A DNA stretch of 64,000 nucleotides from Syntrophales bacterium (lineage in GTDB: Bacteria > Desulfobacterota > Syntrophia > Syntrophales > UBA2210), in assembly GCA_023230565.1 (NCBI GenBank), contig JALNXD010000008.1, positions 1-64,000 of the forward strand. Direction: 5' to 3'. Below the pieces are notes generated by a model. The model worked only from the letters and a program-made list of their open reading frames with translations. It searched no databases and had not been told where the DNA came from. This document shows positions 1 through 8,078 of the stretch, in pieces; the stretch's first letter is position 1, and every line of letters begins with the position of its first letter. The translations under genes and the position numbers were made by a program.

Positions 1-345
1 CTCGAATAGGTATTTCTAAAAAATCGGGCATAAAACCGGGTTTAATGAAAATTGTCTGTTGTTCAAAGGTCTCTATCAGAGCTGCCTCGCGCGAGTGTGC
101 CGGGATAGCGTCGCAAGACGCTGCATGGTCGGAAAGCAGGTCTGAGTCGGGCAAATCTCGTGCCTGTAAATCGGAAAACCAATGAACTCTCGCATCTCTT
201 ACCTAGAAGAAAAAGGGGCATGCCGTATAAAGAGCTCAATAACGGTTCGGGGGGCTTTTCTTTCTTGGTAAAAGAAAAAATCGGGTATAATTTTTTAGAT
301 TCCGGATCTGCCCAATAATATTTTCTTTAAGCGCACGATATAAAT
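1..345. other. Non-coding left edge
   Basis: No convincing gene lies here. A minus-strand ATG at 31 opens a frame that leaves the window after ten codons, but it has no ribosome binding site and cannot be judged. The stretch holds copy A of a dispersed repeat (about 172-208). Near 253-275 there is an A/T-rich inverted repeat (TTTTCTTT, short loop, AAAAGAAAA) that could form a weak hairpin downstream of the iron-sulfur gene. Confidence 0.5.
172..208 (-). repeat. Dispersed repeat, copy A
   Basis: Read on the minus strand this copy contains GTAAGAGATGCGAGAG followed by an ATTGGTTTTCCG tail. It matches copies at 13107-13137 (minus) and 18430-18445 (plus) with core consensus GTAAGNGATGCGANAG. Copies A and B are similar over about 30 bases. 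All three lie between genes. No open reading frame or terminal repeat is associated with them, so the class of element is unknown. Confidence 0.5.
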
Positions 346-1593
346 TCAAAACCTCGGTCGTGTCATTACCGAGCCGGTATCTACATGTTTTCCGCTTTTG
401 TGATCTTCCGTGCCGGTATAAAAATTAGCAGGAGGAAGCTCTTTAGGTATCGTTTCACTGCTTCGCACCATCTTCATTGTACGCGCATCGGCGGGACACG
501 TGATAACGCATAATCCGCAACCGAAGCATTTATCAGCATTTACCGATGCCTTGAATTGAACATTGTTATCTGAACCGGTATCAGGTTTCATTTCTATGGC
601 GCCGAATTGGCAGCGACTGACGCATATTTGACAGCCTCTGCATTTTTCAGAATCGACGACTGCCTGATAACAGCTGGGAGCGATCATTCTTTCCAAAGGA
701 AACCCCATCATTATTGTCGAAGCTGTCGGATCACAGCAACACCAGTGACAGTGGCAGATCATTGTCAGCCTGGTGGGTCGTGCTTCATTACTTTGCGGCA
801 TGCAGACAAGTCCGTTTTCACCTGCTTTATCGTGAATCTCCAGGGCTTCTTCTATACTGATGACCCGTGCAGCTCCTCGCCGCAGATTATGCTCGGCTAC
901 TCTGTCCATAATCAGGCATACTTCAGTAGGGCTCTTGCAGGAACGATCTCTGACCAGTCTCTTACAGGGACAATGTTCGACAGCGATGACGCTGTAAAGT
1001 TTGAGCACTTCCTCTAAATTATCTTCCGGGATGCGGTTTTCTATTTTCTGAAGAGATTTTCTTGCCGGGATGATGCGAAAACTCGGAGGTTCTCCCGAAT
1101 TCAGAAGAGAAACCTGGCGCTGATAGTAAGAAGTTGGATAGGCTTCTATTTTCAGGAAAGCCTCCCATAAGTCGAAATATTCGTGCCCAAGTTTTTCGTC
1201 GTATTTAGGATTCGATTGTGAATCTTTAGCCTGATCCGCAGTTCGAGCCCATCGCCACCCGCGCCTTGTTGGAAAGGCAAAGCCCAGTTCGAACATGTAC
1301 TTTATATCCTGATGTACCTCTTCTTCGCGGGTGCCCAGTTTTTTCGAAAGTGCGAGAATTTGCAATTTTTCAATATTCCGCTTCACTTCTTCTTCAGAAA
1401 GCTCCAAAAGTTCTGCCATTTCTTCCGTTTTCATGTCAAGAGCCAGTGCAAGTCTTGCCTGAGAAAGAGTAAAAGCTCTTTTCATGAGTCTTGGTAAATA
1501 CTTGGATCCTCCATAATTCATATGTAAGGCGAGTTTCTGGTATTCAATTTCGACCTCATTCGGATTGATTGCATACTTTTTTTCTTCTGACAT
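346..1593 (-). CDS. HTH-containing multi-cluster iron-sulfur protein
   Basis: A 415-residue soluble protein whose sequence suggests electron transfer or FeS-linked sensing. Residues about 20-100 look like a helix-turn-helix domain. Then come three cysteine-rich zones: a CPCK...SCKSPTEVC segment near residue 208, a CHCHWCCC cluster near 280, and a two-[4Fe-4S] ferredoxin domain (CRGCQICVSRC at about 318, CFGCGLCVITCP at about 356). The chosen ATG at 1593 has a GGGAGGGG ribosome binding site; an upstream in-frame ATG lies inside cooC and is less likely. It follows the CooC-like gene by 13 bases, so the two are probably one transcript. The family occurs in anaerobes but its exact role is unknown to me; redox partner, regulator or cofactor-assembly factor are all possible. 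Confidence 0.8.
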   Translation of the reverse strand: MSEEKKYAINPNEVEIEYQKLALHMNYGGSKYLPRLMKRAFTLSQARLALALDMKTEEMAELLELSEEEVKRNIEKLQILALSKKLGTREEEVHQDIKYMFELGFAFPTRRGWRWARTADQAKDSQSNPKYDEKLGHEYFDLWEAFLKIEAYPTSYYQRQVSLLNSGEPPSFRIIPARKSLQKIENRIPEDNLEEVLKLYSVIAVEHCPCKRLVRDRSCKSPTEVCLIMDRVAEHNLRRGAARVISIEEALEIHDKAGENGLVCMPQSNEARPTRLTMICHCHWCCCDPTASTIMMGFPLERMIAPSCYQAVVDSEKCRGCQICVSRCQFGAIEMKPDTGSDNNVQFKASVNADKCFGCGLCVITCPADARTMKMVRSSETIPKELPPANFYTGTEDHKSGKHVDTGSVMTRPRF

Positions 1594-1606
1594 TTTCCCC
1601 TCCCTT

Positions 1607-2527
1607 TTATCTGATTTTTTCCCGCAATCTTCGAACAATTGCCCGCACTTCTTCCATTGCTTTTGTTTCACCTATTGTCCTCCCCATCAGGCTGGCTTCA
1701 GCCACCTGTGCATCCGTGAATACTGCACCAGCCTGGCTTATATTTTTCAAGGCAAGATTTTCAATCATTTTCCGTCTCACCTCTTCGGAAGGGATTTTGT
1801 TGAGAACCGCCTTTACCATGGCAACACCTATTCCGTCAGCCATATAGCTGATTTTTTCCGCGACTGATAATGATTCGGAAGAAGGTTCGACCACAATAAG
1901 AACCGTATCTACACTTCTCTCTATGCCGCGGCCGAAGCTTTCAATCCCTGCCTCGACATCGATTATTACGATTTCATTTTCGGCCAGTACAAGCTTGTCG
2001 ATGAAGTTTCTGCTTACATCGGCAAGCGAGCAGGCGCACCCCTGAAAAGGATCTTCAATTTTTCCTACCATACTGAATTTGAGCCCCTCATCTTCTACAA
2101 TATAATCAGGAGGAATATCAGCTATAGTTATTTCTTCACGGTTAACCCATTCGGGATCGGATTCTGTTTCCCCCGATCCGAAGCGGCTTAACAGTTTCAT
2201 GAGCGGTTTGGGACTCCTTGCAAATCCCAGATTGTGAAACAGACCTGGATTTGATTCGTCGGTATCTATTACGAGCACACCCGCATTTTCATCCTGAAGA
2301 GCTTTCGCTATAAGGGTCACCATTGTACTCTTGCCTACACCGCCCTTGCCGCAGACGGCTATTTTTTTGAATCGGCTTTTTCGATCGGACTGTGAGCGCA
2401 AATAGGCTCGAATTTTTTCGGAGGCTTTGATCATGTCATACTTATTTGCGGCTACGCAAAGTCCGCAAAGAATACAACCTTCGCCATCATAAAAAGGACA
2501 ACCCAAGGGGCAATGAAAGGTTCCCAT
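1607..2527 (-). CDS. CooC-like P-loop maturation ATPase with N-terminal Cys motif
   Basis: A 306-residue MinD/NifH-superfamily ATPase. The deviant Walker A motif CGKGGVGKST is at about 59-68. A CxC pair (Cys164, Cys166 in GCACSLAD) matches the motif that CooC uses at its dimer interface to bind metal. CooC proteins help insert nickel into carbon monoxide dehydrogenase and related enzymes. Unusually, the first 24 residues carry five cysteines (6, 10, 18, 21, 24), suggesting an additional FeS or metal site. ATG 2527 is preceded by AAAGGAGG with ideal spacing; the longer frame starting at 2566 has no such site. The next gene is a multi-FeS protein. No CODH or other client enzyme is in the window, so the client is inferred only. 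Confidence 0.85.
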   Translation of the reverse strand: MGTFHCPLGCPFYDGEGCILCGLCVAANKYDMIKASEKIRAYLRSQSDRKSRFKKIAVCGKGGVGKSTMVTLIAKALQDENAGVLVIDTDESNPGLFHNLGFARSPKPLMKLLSRFGSGETESDPEWVNREEITIADIPPDYIVEDEGLKFSMVGKIEDPFQGCACSLADVSRNFIDKLVLAENEIVIIDVEAGIESFGRGIERSVDTVLIVVEPSSESLSVAEKISYMADGIGVAMVKAVLNKIPSEEVRRKMIENLALKNISQAGAVFTDAQVAEASLMGRTIGETKAMEEVRAIVRRLREKIR

Positions 2528-2623
2528 TAAATTCCTCCTTTGCCGAAAATGCCGAAAGAGATTCACTGAATCGGCAATCGCGTCCCGATGGTGTAATAAA
2601 AGTTGACTTTGATATTTTCGGGC

Positions 2624-2684
2624 ATTCCATGCGTGGAATAAAGAGTACTATTAAAGTATTTACGGATTCCTGCTATCGCAGGAA
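2624..2684 (-). promoter_or_regulatory. Two inverted repeats in the cooC leader
   Basis: ATTCCA-TGCG-TGGAAT (2624-2639) and TTCCTGC-TATC-GCAGGAA (2667-2684) are perfect palindromic hairpins. They lie inside the roughly 190-base leader between the predicted promoter and the cooC-like start. They could be operators or RNA stem-loops. No T-run follows either of them on the transcribed strand, so they are not simple terminators. Confidence 0.4.
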
Positions 2685-2723
2685 GGGCATTTTAATCATC
2701 CACTGTGTTAATGTGGTCAGCAA

Positions 2724-2752
2724 AGTCTAAGAAATATCTTTCTTCGTGTCAA
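2724..2752 (-). promoter_or_regulatory. Sigma70-type promoter for the cooC-like operon
   Basis: On the minus strand TTGACA (2752-2747), a 17-base spacer and TAGACT (2729-2724) form a near-consensus promoter. Transcription would begin near 2717, about 190 bases before the CooC-like start codon. Its position just beyond the transporter's 3' end separates the two operons. Confidence 0.6.
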
Positions 2753-2801
2753 TGAGATTTACACTTTGCCGAGGCCTTGGCATTTCATGTTTCTGTATTT
2801 T

Positions 2802-3036
2802 TCAGTATGAACCTGCGCATGCCGGTTCATTGACAATCCTCACGTGTGAGCTTTTTACCACTGCATACAATGTATCGCCTGAATGTATCTCAAGCTGTTC
2901 CGCCGAGCTTCTGGTTACCAAGGCCGGTAATTCGAAAGAGCCGGCGGAAAGATGTAAATAGCACATTCTGCCTTCCGGCACGATCTCTTCAAGTGTGGCT
3001 TTGAGGATATTCCGTGCAGACAGTTGATTTGGCCTA
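2802..3036 (-). pseudogene. Detached MOP/TOBE domain of the ABC ATPase (frameshifted)
   Basis: Directly after the ATPase stop codon, the +1 frame encodes a molybdate/tungstate-binding TOBE (MOP) domain: SARNILKATLEEI, then LPALVTRSSAEQL, then GDTLYAVVKSSHVRIVNEP, ending at a TGA (2804-2802). This is the expected C-terminal regulatory domain of a ModC/WtpC-type ATPase. The break falls at a T4A7 run (3047-3037 on the minus strand). With six As instead of seven the two frames join into a 360-residue protein, the normal family length. A homopolymer sequencing error, a true mutation or transcriptional slippage could each explain it. Confidence 0.8.
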
Positions 3037-3885
3037 TTTTTTTAAAACGATGATATTTTCAGGCCGAATTGCAACGGTTACATCGCTTCCGTTTATCGCA
3101 CTATCTATACTTGCAAGTTTGACCCCGTCTATATTGACGGAAGTCAGCCCGTTTCCATTCTTTTCAGCCGTTCCATGCAGGATCGTTGCGCCCACAAAAT
3201 TGGCGATAAAGGCTGATCGGGGCCTGTTGAATATCTCATCGACTTTTCCGAACTGAAGCAGTGCCCCTTCTCTCAATACGGCAGTCTTGTTGGCCAGAGC
3301 CCAGGCATCATTCAAATCATGACTTATATGAATAACCGTTATGTCGCTTTTAGAAATAACTCTCTTAAGCAGTTGCCGTGTTTCCCTCCCTGTCTGGGGA
3401 TCCAGAGCGGAAAAGGGCTCGTCCATAAGCAATAATTTTGGATCGACAACCAGAGCTCTGGCCAGAGCAACTCTTTGCTGCTCGCCTCCCGAAAGGGTAT
3501 CGGGTCTTCTATGCAGGAGATGGTCTATATTGAGCATGCAAGCCATCTCCCGAATTTTCGATTCTTTCTGACAGCATTTTTTCTTTTTTAGACCATATGC
3601 AATATTATCGAAAACGGTAAAATGGGGCAGAAGAACATAATCCTGGTACACTATGCCGATATTTCTCTTCTCCGGAAGTTCGTTTGTGATATCCACTTTT
3701 TCGAGATAAATGGATCCTTTTTGCGGTTTCCAGAAACCTACAATGCTCTCCAGCAGGATTGTCTTTCCGGCACCGGTAGGACCTATAATTATTAAGTAAT
3801 CACGCTTTTCAAGTGTAAAGGACACGTCTTTCAAATAAAAATCTCCCAAGGAGATATGAAGATTATCTATACGGAGAAAACTCAT
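3034..3885 (-). CDS. Molybdate/tungstate-type ABC transporter ATPase (C-terminal domain out of frame)
   Basis: The nucleotide-binding subunit that powers import of molybdate, tungstate or a related oxyanion at the inner membrane. Walker A GPTGAGKT is at about 35-42, the signature LSGGEQQRVALARAL near 135, Walker B LLLMDEP follows, and the switch histidine is in HISHD. The reading frame stops at 283 residues, just after the start of the TOBE region (AIRPENIIVL), in a poly-A run. The rest of the domain lies downstream in another frame. A GGAGG motif precedes the ATG, and only two bases separate it from the permease stop. If the frameshift is real, oxyanion-dependent regulation through the MOP domain would be lost while transport might persist. 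The substrate cannot be fixed from sequence. Confidence 0.88.
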   Translation of the reverse strand: MSFLRIDNLHISLGDFYLKDVSFTLEKRDYLIIIGPTGAGKTILLESIVGFWKPQKGSIYLEKVDITNELPEKRNIGIVYQDYVLLPHFTVFDNIAYGLKKKKCCQKESKIREMACMLNIDHLLHRRPDTLSGGEQQRVALARALVVDPKLLLMDEPFSALDPQTGRETRQLLKRVISKSDITVIHISHDLNDAWALANKTAVLREGALLQFGKVDEIFNRPRSAFIANFVGATILHGTAEKNGNGLTSVNIDGVKLASIDSAINGSDVTVAIRPENIIVLKK

Positions 3886-3887
3886 GT

Positions 3888-4670
3888 CTATAAACTAACC
3901 TCCGCTTTTTCAAAAACGAAAATCGCTAAAAAGGAAACTATCATTAAAACTATTCCGCTTGTCAACGCCATCCCCATATTTCCGTAAGAGATATTTAGAT
4001 ATAACGTTATAGGCAGAATTTCGGTTTTCATGTATGAACCGCCTGCAAGGATAAGCACTGTACCGAAGGTACCGATGCATCGAGCAAAGGAAATAACCAT
4101 CGAGGCCACAATTCCGTTTTTGGCCAGTGGCAGGGAAATATTTTTAAAGGTTTCGAACATTGAATATCCCAATGATCGGGATACAAATTCGAGCCTCGGA
4201 TTGATATAATCAAAAGTCGATTTCATTATGCGAATCGCATATGGCAGTGCAGTAAAAAATTGAGCAGCTACAATGCCTTTCTTGGTAAAAACGAAATTTA
4301 TCCCCGCTGAAGCGAGTATATCTCTTAGAATAGTACTGCCGAATAGTAGCAGGAGGCACAAGCCAAGCACCAGTTCGGGAAACGCGATAGGCATATCGAT
4401 TACTGTTTTGACGAGCCCTTTGCCCCAAAATCTGAAACGGGAGAGAGCATAGCCTATGGGGAGCGCAAAAAGCATTACCAGAATCGTTGAGGTGATCCCC
4501 GTTATCAGCGATAACTTGAGAGAAAATCTCATCTCCTCCGACCAGATATTGTGCCTTACATCGTCCCAGCTGGGCACAACGAAAAGAGATGCAATTGCCA
4601 TTATCAACAGAATAGTAATAAATAAAGTAATTGCTATAAAGCTTGTCTGAAAAAAATCTACTCTGCGCAA
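3888..4670 (-). CDS. ABC transporter permease, ModB/WtpB-like
   Basis: The inner-membrane channel subunit of the oxyanion transporter, 260 residues. Five to six hydrophobic segments are visible, beginning almost at the N-terminus (FIAITLFITILLIMAIA). The cytoplasmic EAA-type loop that docks the ATPase is present (SRSLGYSMFETFKNISLPL, about residues 160-180). The frame opens with TTG at 4670, 13 bases inside the binding-protein gene. No in-frame ATG precedes the first membrane segment, so TTG is the best start though its ribosome binding site is weak. The overlap implies translational coupling in the order binding protein, permease, ATPase. Confidence 0.88.
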   Translation of the reverse strand: MRRVDFFQTSFIAITLFITILLIMAIASLFVVPSWDDVRHNIWSEEMRFSLKLSLITGITSTILVMLFALPIGYALSRFRFWGKGLVKTVIDMPIAFPELVLGLCLLLLFGSTILRDILASAGINFVFTKKGIVAAQFFTALPYAIRIMKSTFDYINPRLEFVSRSLGYSMFETFKNISLPLAKNGIVASMVISFARCIGTFGTVLILAGGSYMKTEILPITLYLNISYGNMGMALTSGIVLMIVSFLAIFVFEKAEVSL

Positions 4671-5416
4671 GGTTCAAAACCCCATTTTTCCCATATTTTC
4701 ATCCCTTCCGGCGAAGTGATATATTCATTGAACTGAATTGCCGTATTTTTGTGAAGTGCTCCGGTGCAGATGGCAGTTGGTATTGTTTTGATAATATTGT
4801 ATTCTTTTTCGATCGGGATAATCTCCAGTTTGCCCTTTCCTTCTGCCCAGGTGACAAGATCTCCCCAGATTATGGCTGCATCCACCTGGCTTAATGCTGC
4901 ATAAATCAAAAGCTGGTTGACTGTCGGTGCGTAGACGCTGATATTTGATTTAACCTTTTCCCAGATACCGCCCCTGATGAGAATTTGCTTTGCCACCCGG
5001 CCGATCGCAGGTGCTTTGGGATCGCCGATAGCGACGCGGACATTCGGCCGTGTAAGGTCCATCAGGCCCTTTATCTTTGCGGGATTTCCTTTGGGAACAG
5101 CAATTACCGGTATGTGCAGAACCATCTTTGTAACGGTATTTTCAAGTACCCAGCCGTTCTTAAGAGCATCATCCGTATATTTCTCTGCTCCGGGAATCAA
5201 CACATCGCAAGGCTGACCTGCAGCAACTCCGGCAAAAATTTCACCAGAACTCCCGTAATGAATATCGATGACAATAGAATGAGATTTTTCAAAATTTATC
5301 TTCAACTCTTCCATTGGCTTAATTAATCCGGCACCGCTGAAAACAAGAAGATCTGCGGCAATACAATTTGAAGACAGTAAAAACAAGAATGCTATTATAG
5401 ATAAAATCTTTTTCAT
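4658..5416 (-). CDS. Molybdate/tungstate-type periplasmic binding protein
   Basis: A 252-residue ModA-family solute-binding protein that captures an oxyanion in the periplasm. Residues 1-20 are a signal peptide (MKKILSIIAFLFLLSSNCIA). The ModA-like core starts with LLVFSGAGLIKPMEEL, followed by YGSSGEIFAGVAAGQPCDV and VAIGDPKAPAIGRVAKQIL, typical of the ligand-binding lobes. Length matches the family. GGAGG lies well placed before the ATG. It is the first gene of the transporter operon, with its own promoter upstream. Other oxyanions are possible. Confidence 0.87.
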   Translation of the reverse strand: MKKILSIIAFLFLLSSNCIAADLLVFSGAGLIKPMEELKINFEKSHSIVIDIHYGSSGEIFAGVAAGQPCDVLIPGAEKYTDDALKNGWVLENTVTKMVLHIPVIAVPKGNPAKIKGLMDLTRPNVRVAIGDPKAPAIGRVAKQILIRGGIWEKVKSNISVYAPTVNQLLIYAALSQVDAAIIWGDLVTWAEGKGKLEIIPIEKEYNIIKTIPTAICTGALHKNTAIQFNEYITSPEGMKIWEKWGFEPCAE

Positions 5417-5453
5417 CTGATCCTCCGTCAGTATAAGTTAAAATTTGTTATTT

Positions 5454-5482
5454 TTAATACAAATTAATGACTATTTTGTCAA
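5454..5482 (-). promoter_or_regulatory. Sigma70-type promoter for the oxyanion transporter
   Basis: On the minus strand TTGACA (5482-5477), a 17-base spacer and TATTAA (5459-5454) precede the binding-protein start by about 40 bases. The surrounding DNA is very A/T rich. I see no clear ModE-type palindrome. Confidence 0.6.
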
Positions 5483-5937
5483 TTTAAGGATAAAGTTTTT
5501 TATGTATTTCAGGTCCGTTTATTTTTAAATTTCGCAGATTGTGCCGACATGTTGCTGATATCACAGAAAAAATGGATTGCACCAAATTGTGTTTCACGGA
5601 ACACGGCAAAGCGGGCGCGAGAATCTGGAGAATAATCAGCATATGAACAACATGGCCAGATCATCGATCTGTAAGAAAAAACCTTGCACTGGACTTTTGT
5701 TAAAGAGTCCTTGGTGGCGAATGTCAGAAATGTGCATCATTATCAATAATTGGTGATCGAACAGCTTTCCCCGGGAGCGGCATCAGCATACAATGGGGGA
5801 TGACAGAAAGAGAGTACACCTATTACAAAATCATTGTATTCGATAAAAAGGCAGAACAGGCGAAAGAAAAGCCGTGTCTCGGTTTGAAAAAAACAATAAA
5901 TCCATAATGCACAGCACCAGTAATTTAGGTGTGATCA
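5483..5937. other. Intergenic stretch, possible gene remnant
   Basis: About 450 bases without a supported gene, between the 3' end of the DUF362 gene and the transporter promoter. A plus-strand frame is open from 5704 to 5907 and contains an ATG at 5800 (MTEREYTYYKIIVF...). It has no recognisable domain and no convincing start signal. It may be a decayed gene fragment. Confidence 0.35.
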
Positions 5938-7053
5938 TCATCGTGAATTTCTTTCTATCACTTGCCTCAAGAGCTTACCTGTCGGGGTTTCTCTGGCGGA
6001 AAGGGCTCCCTGGGGGCAGATTTCTATACAGCAGTAGCATCGAATACAGCGATCGTAAGCGAAAGCAAGGCCATCGCTTTCGCGTGCAATCGCATGGGCG
6101 GGGCAGAAGTGTACACATTCTGCACAAAGGCTGCATGCTTCAGCGTCCACGACAGGTTTTTTGAGGAGATATCTGCGCATTAAATTTTGAAGCGGCCGTG
6201 GGCCATAGACGAGAGATGTTCCGCGAGGCATTTCGAAGTCGGATATTTCGGAGAGCTGTCCATCAATGTCTATTGAGTCCGGAATTATTCCCAATTCTCC
6301 CGAGGCCATCGCAGTGGGGAGACGGCTCGTCTCCAAACCAAACATCCGGCATACGGCCATATCAAGAGCTACGGCACTTTCGCTTGCCATAAGGATGCCT
6401 AAATGGCGTGGTCTTCCGCCTCTTCCCGGGCCTTCCCCCTCGAGAGCCGTTATTCCGTCCAGAAGAGTTACGGCGGGAGCAATCCTTTTATGGATCTGCG
6501 CAATAAGCCGGGCGAACATGCGTGAGTTAACGCCTGTTTTCATATGCCATTCTACCTTGCGCAAACCTACAATGCAGCCAAAAGTATTTTTCACGCCCAG
6601 GGTAAGGAGCATTTGACTGTGTGTTTTCAGTTTCGGAAGATTGATCATCAGATCCGCCTCCAGGGCATCCTTTGCGATTTCGATCTTGCCGAACGGAGGA
6701 CCCACATCGGTTTCGACGGATTCCCTGAATTCTGTACACACGACATCGAGATCATTCAGAATATCCTTAAAACCGCCTGTCTTTAGAATGTGATTAAATT
6801 TTCCGAGCGCAGGACTATCTGAAAGAACAGGGCGACCGCATTTTTCAAGAACATATTCGGCTGCTGCTCTCACCACCAGAGGGTGAGTAAGAATAGCCGA
6901 TCCAGGAGCTGAAGGCGAAAGCATGTTCGCCTTGAGGAGGACTTTGCTGCCTGAACAGATACGGGTGCCTACGATACGCTCCAGCATGGAAAATATTTCC
7001 TTTTTCAGCAGGATGGAGTCGTAAGAGGCCTTTCGGACTATAACCAGCGCCAC
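5938..7053 (-). CDS. DUF362 protein with C-terminal two-[4Fe-4S] ferredoxin domain
   Basis: A 371-residue protein: the DUF362 domain occupies roughly residues 1-260 (NLPKLKTHSQMLLTLGVKN and the GEGPGRGGRPRHLGI loop are characteristic). A bacterial ferredoxin domain (CSLCAECVHFCPAHAI and CIRCYCCIEICPQGAL) fills about 300-350. The family is widespread in anaerobes and is presumed to act in FeS-dependent redox chemistry; its substrate is unknown. The frame begins with GTG at 7053, directly abutting the GAPDH stop codon, so translation is probably coupled to GAPDH. That position suggests a link to central carbon or electron flow, but this is inference. Confidence 0.85.
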   Translation of the reverse strand: MALVIVRKASYDSILLKKEIFSMLERIVGTRICSGSKVLLKANMLSPSAPGSAILTHPLVVRAAAEYVLEKCGRPVLSDSPALGKFNHILKTGGFKDILNDLDVVCTEFRESVETDVGPPFGKIEIAKDALEADLMINLPKLKTHSQMLLTLGVKNTFGCIVGLRKVEWHMKTGVNSRMFARLIAQIHKRIAPAVTLLDGITALEGEGPGRGGRPRHLGILMASESAVALDMAVCRMFGLETSRLPTAMASGELGIIPDSIDIDGQLSEISDFEMPRGTSLVYGPRPLQNLMRRYLLKKPVVDAEACSLCAECVHFCPAHAIARESDGLAFAYDRCIRCYCCIEICPQGALSARETPTGKLLRQVIERNSR

Positions 7054-8064
7054 CTACAGTCCCTTTTCTGCAATATAGTGAGCGAGGTCGGCAACGCGGC
7101 AGGAATATCCCCATTCATTATCATACCAGGCGACTACTTTTGCCATATTGCCCCCTAAGACTTGGGTGAATTCGAGGTCCACAATTGAGGAAAAAGGATT
7201 CCCCTTAAAATCGGATGACACCAGTTTTTCCTTTTCGCATGCCATGATTCCTTTTAACTTCTCTTGCGCACCTTTGCAAAGTGCATCTCTCAATTTTTCT
7301 GTGGTTGTTTTTTGTTTTAGCAAAGCGACAAAATCAACTATTGAAACCGTGGGCGTGGGTACCCTTAGAGAGTATCCGTCAAAAATACCTTCCATTTCAG
7401 GTATAACGAGGGCAAGAGCCCGTGCTGCTCCCGTTGAAGTAGGTATGATATTCTGCCCGGCCGCCCGTGCCCTGCGCAGGTCGCGGTGAGGGAGATCCAG
7501 TATGCGTTGATCGTTTGTAAAGGAATGGATTGTCGTCATCATTCCTCTTTCGATTCCAAAGGTCTCGTGGACTATAAGAGCTGGCGGCGCCAGACAATTT
7601 GTGGTGCATGATGCATTTGAAATAATGTGATGTTCCGAAGGCTTGTAATCTTTATCATTGACACCCATTACAATTGTGATGTCCACATCTTTGGCCGGTG
7701 CCGTGATTATAACCTTCTTTGCGCCTGCTTCCATGTGTACCGCTGCCTTTGCTCCGGAAGTAAATATGCCTGTACTCTCAATCACGATATCTATACCTTC
7801 TTCGTCCCAGGGCACTGCAGCCGGGTCTCTGTGAGAAAAGTTTTTTACTTCTTTGCCGTCGATGAAAAAATTACCTTTTCTTACCGATATATTGCCATTG
7901 AATCGACCATAGTTGGTATCATACGTGAAAAGATGGGCATTCGTTTCGGCGTCGAAGAGGTCATTGATAGCGGCAATTTCTATTTTATCGGGATATCGCT
8001 CTATTACGGCCCTTGTCACTTGCCTTCCAATTCTTCCAAAACCATTGATGCCGAGGCGAATCAT
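7054..8064 (-). CDS. gap: Type I glyceraldehyde-3-phosphate dehydrogenase
   Basis: Converts glyceraldehyde 3-phosphate, NAD(P)+ and phosphate into 1,3-bisphosphoglycerate, in the cytoplasm, for glycolysis or gluconeogenesis. The N-terminal Rossmann motif is GINGFGRIGRQV. The catalytic cysteine lies in SNASCTTNCLAP (about residue 150). The phosphate-binding STGAARAL and the C-terminal WYDNEWGYSCR are conserved. Length (336) is normal. AAGGAGG precedes the ATG. It sits between a GAF protein upstream (14-base gap) and a DUF362-ferredoxin protein downstream (no gap), an unusual partnership. Confidence 0.97.
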   Translation of the reverse strand: MIRLGINGFGRIGRQVTRAVIERYPDKIEIAAINDLFDAETNAHLFTYDTNYGRFNGNISVRKGNFFIDGKEVKNFSHRDPAAVPWDEEGIDIVIESTGIFTSGAKAAVHMEAGAKKVIITAPAKDVDITIVMGVNDKDYKPSEHHIISNASCTTNCLAPPALIVHETFGIERGMMTTIHSFTNDQRILDLPHRDLRRARAAGQNIIPTSTGAARALALVIPEMEGIFDGYSLRVPTPTVSIVDFVALLKQKTTTEKLRDALCKGAQEKLKGIMACEKEKLVSSDFKGNPFSSIVDLEFTQVLGGNMAKVVAWYDNEWGYSCRVADLAHYIAEKGL

Positions 8065-8078
8065 ATACCATTTCCTCC

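Noticed and set aside
1..31. Minus-strand ATG at 31 running off the left edge
   Set aside because: Only ten codons and no ribosome binding site.
607..1017. 136-codon plus-strand frame opposite the iron-sulfur gene
   Set aside because: Antisense shadow; the minus strand encodes clear ferredoxin motifs.
5704..5907. Open plus-strand frame in the 5.5-5.9 kb gap
   Set aside because: No domain, no convincing start and only weak ribosome binding sequence; may be a remnant.
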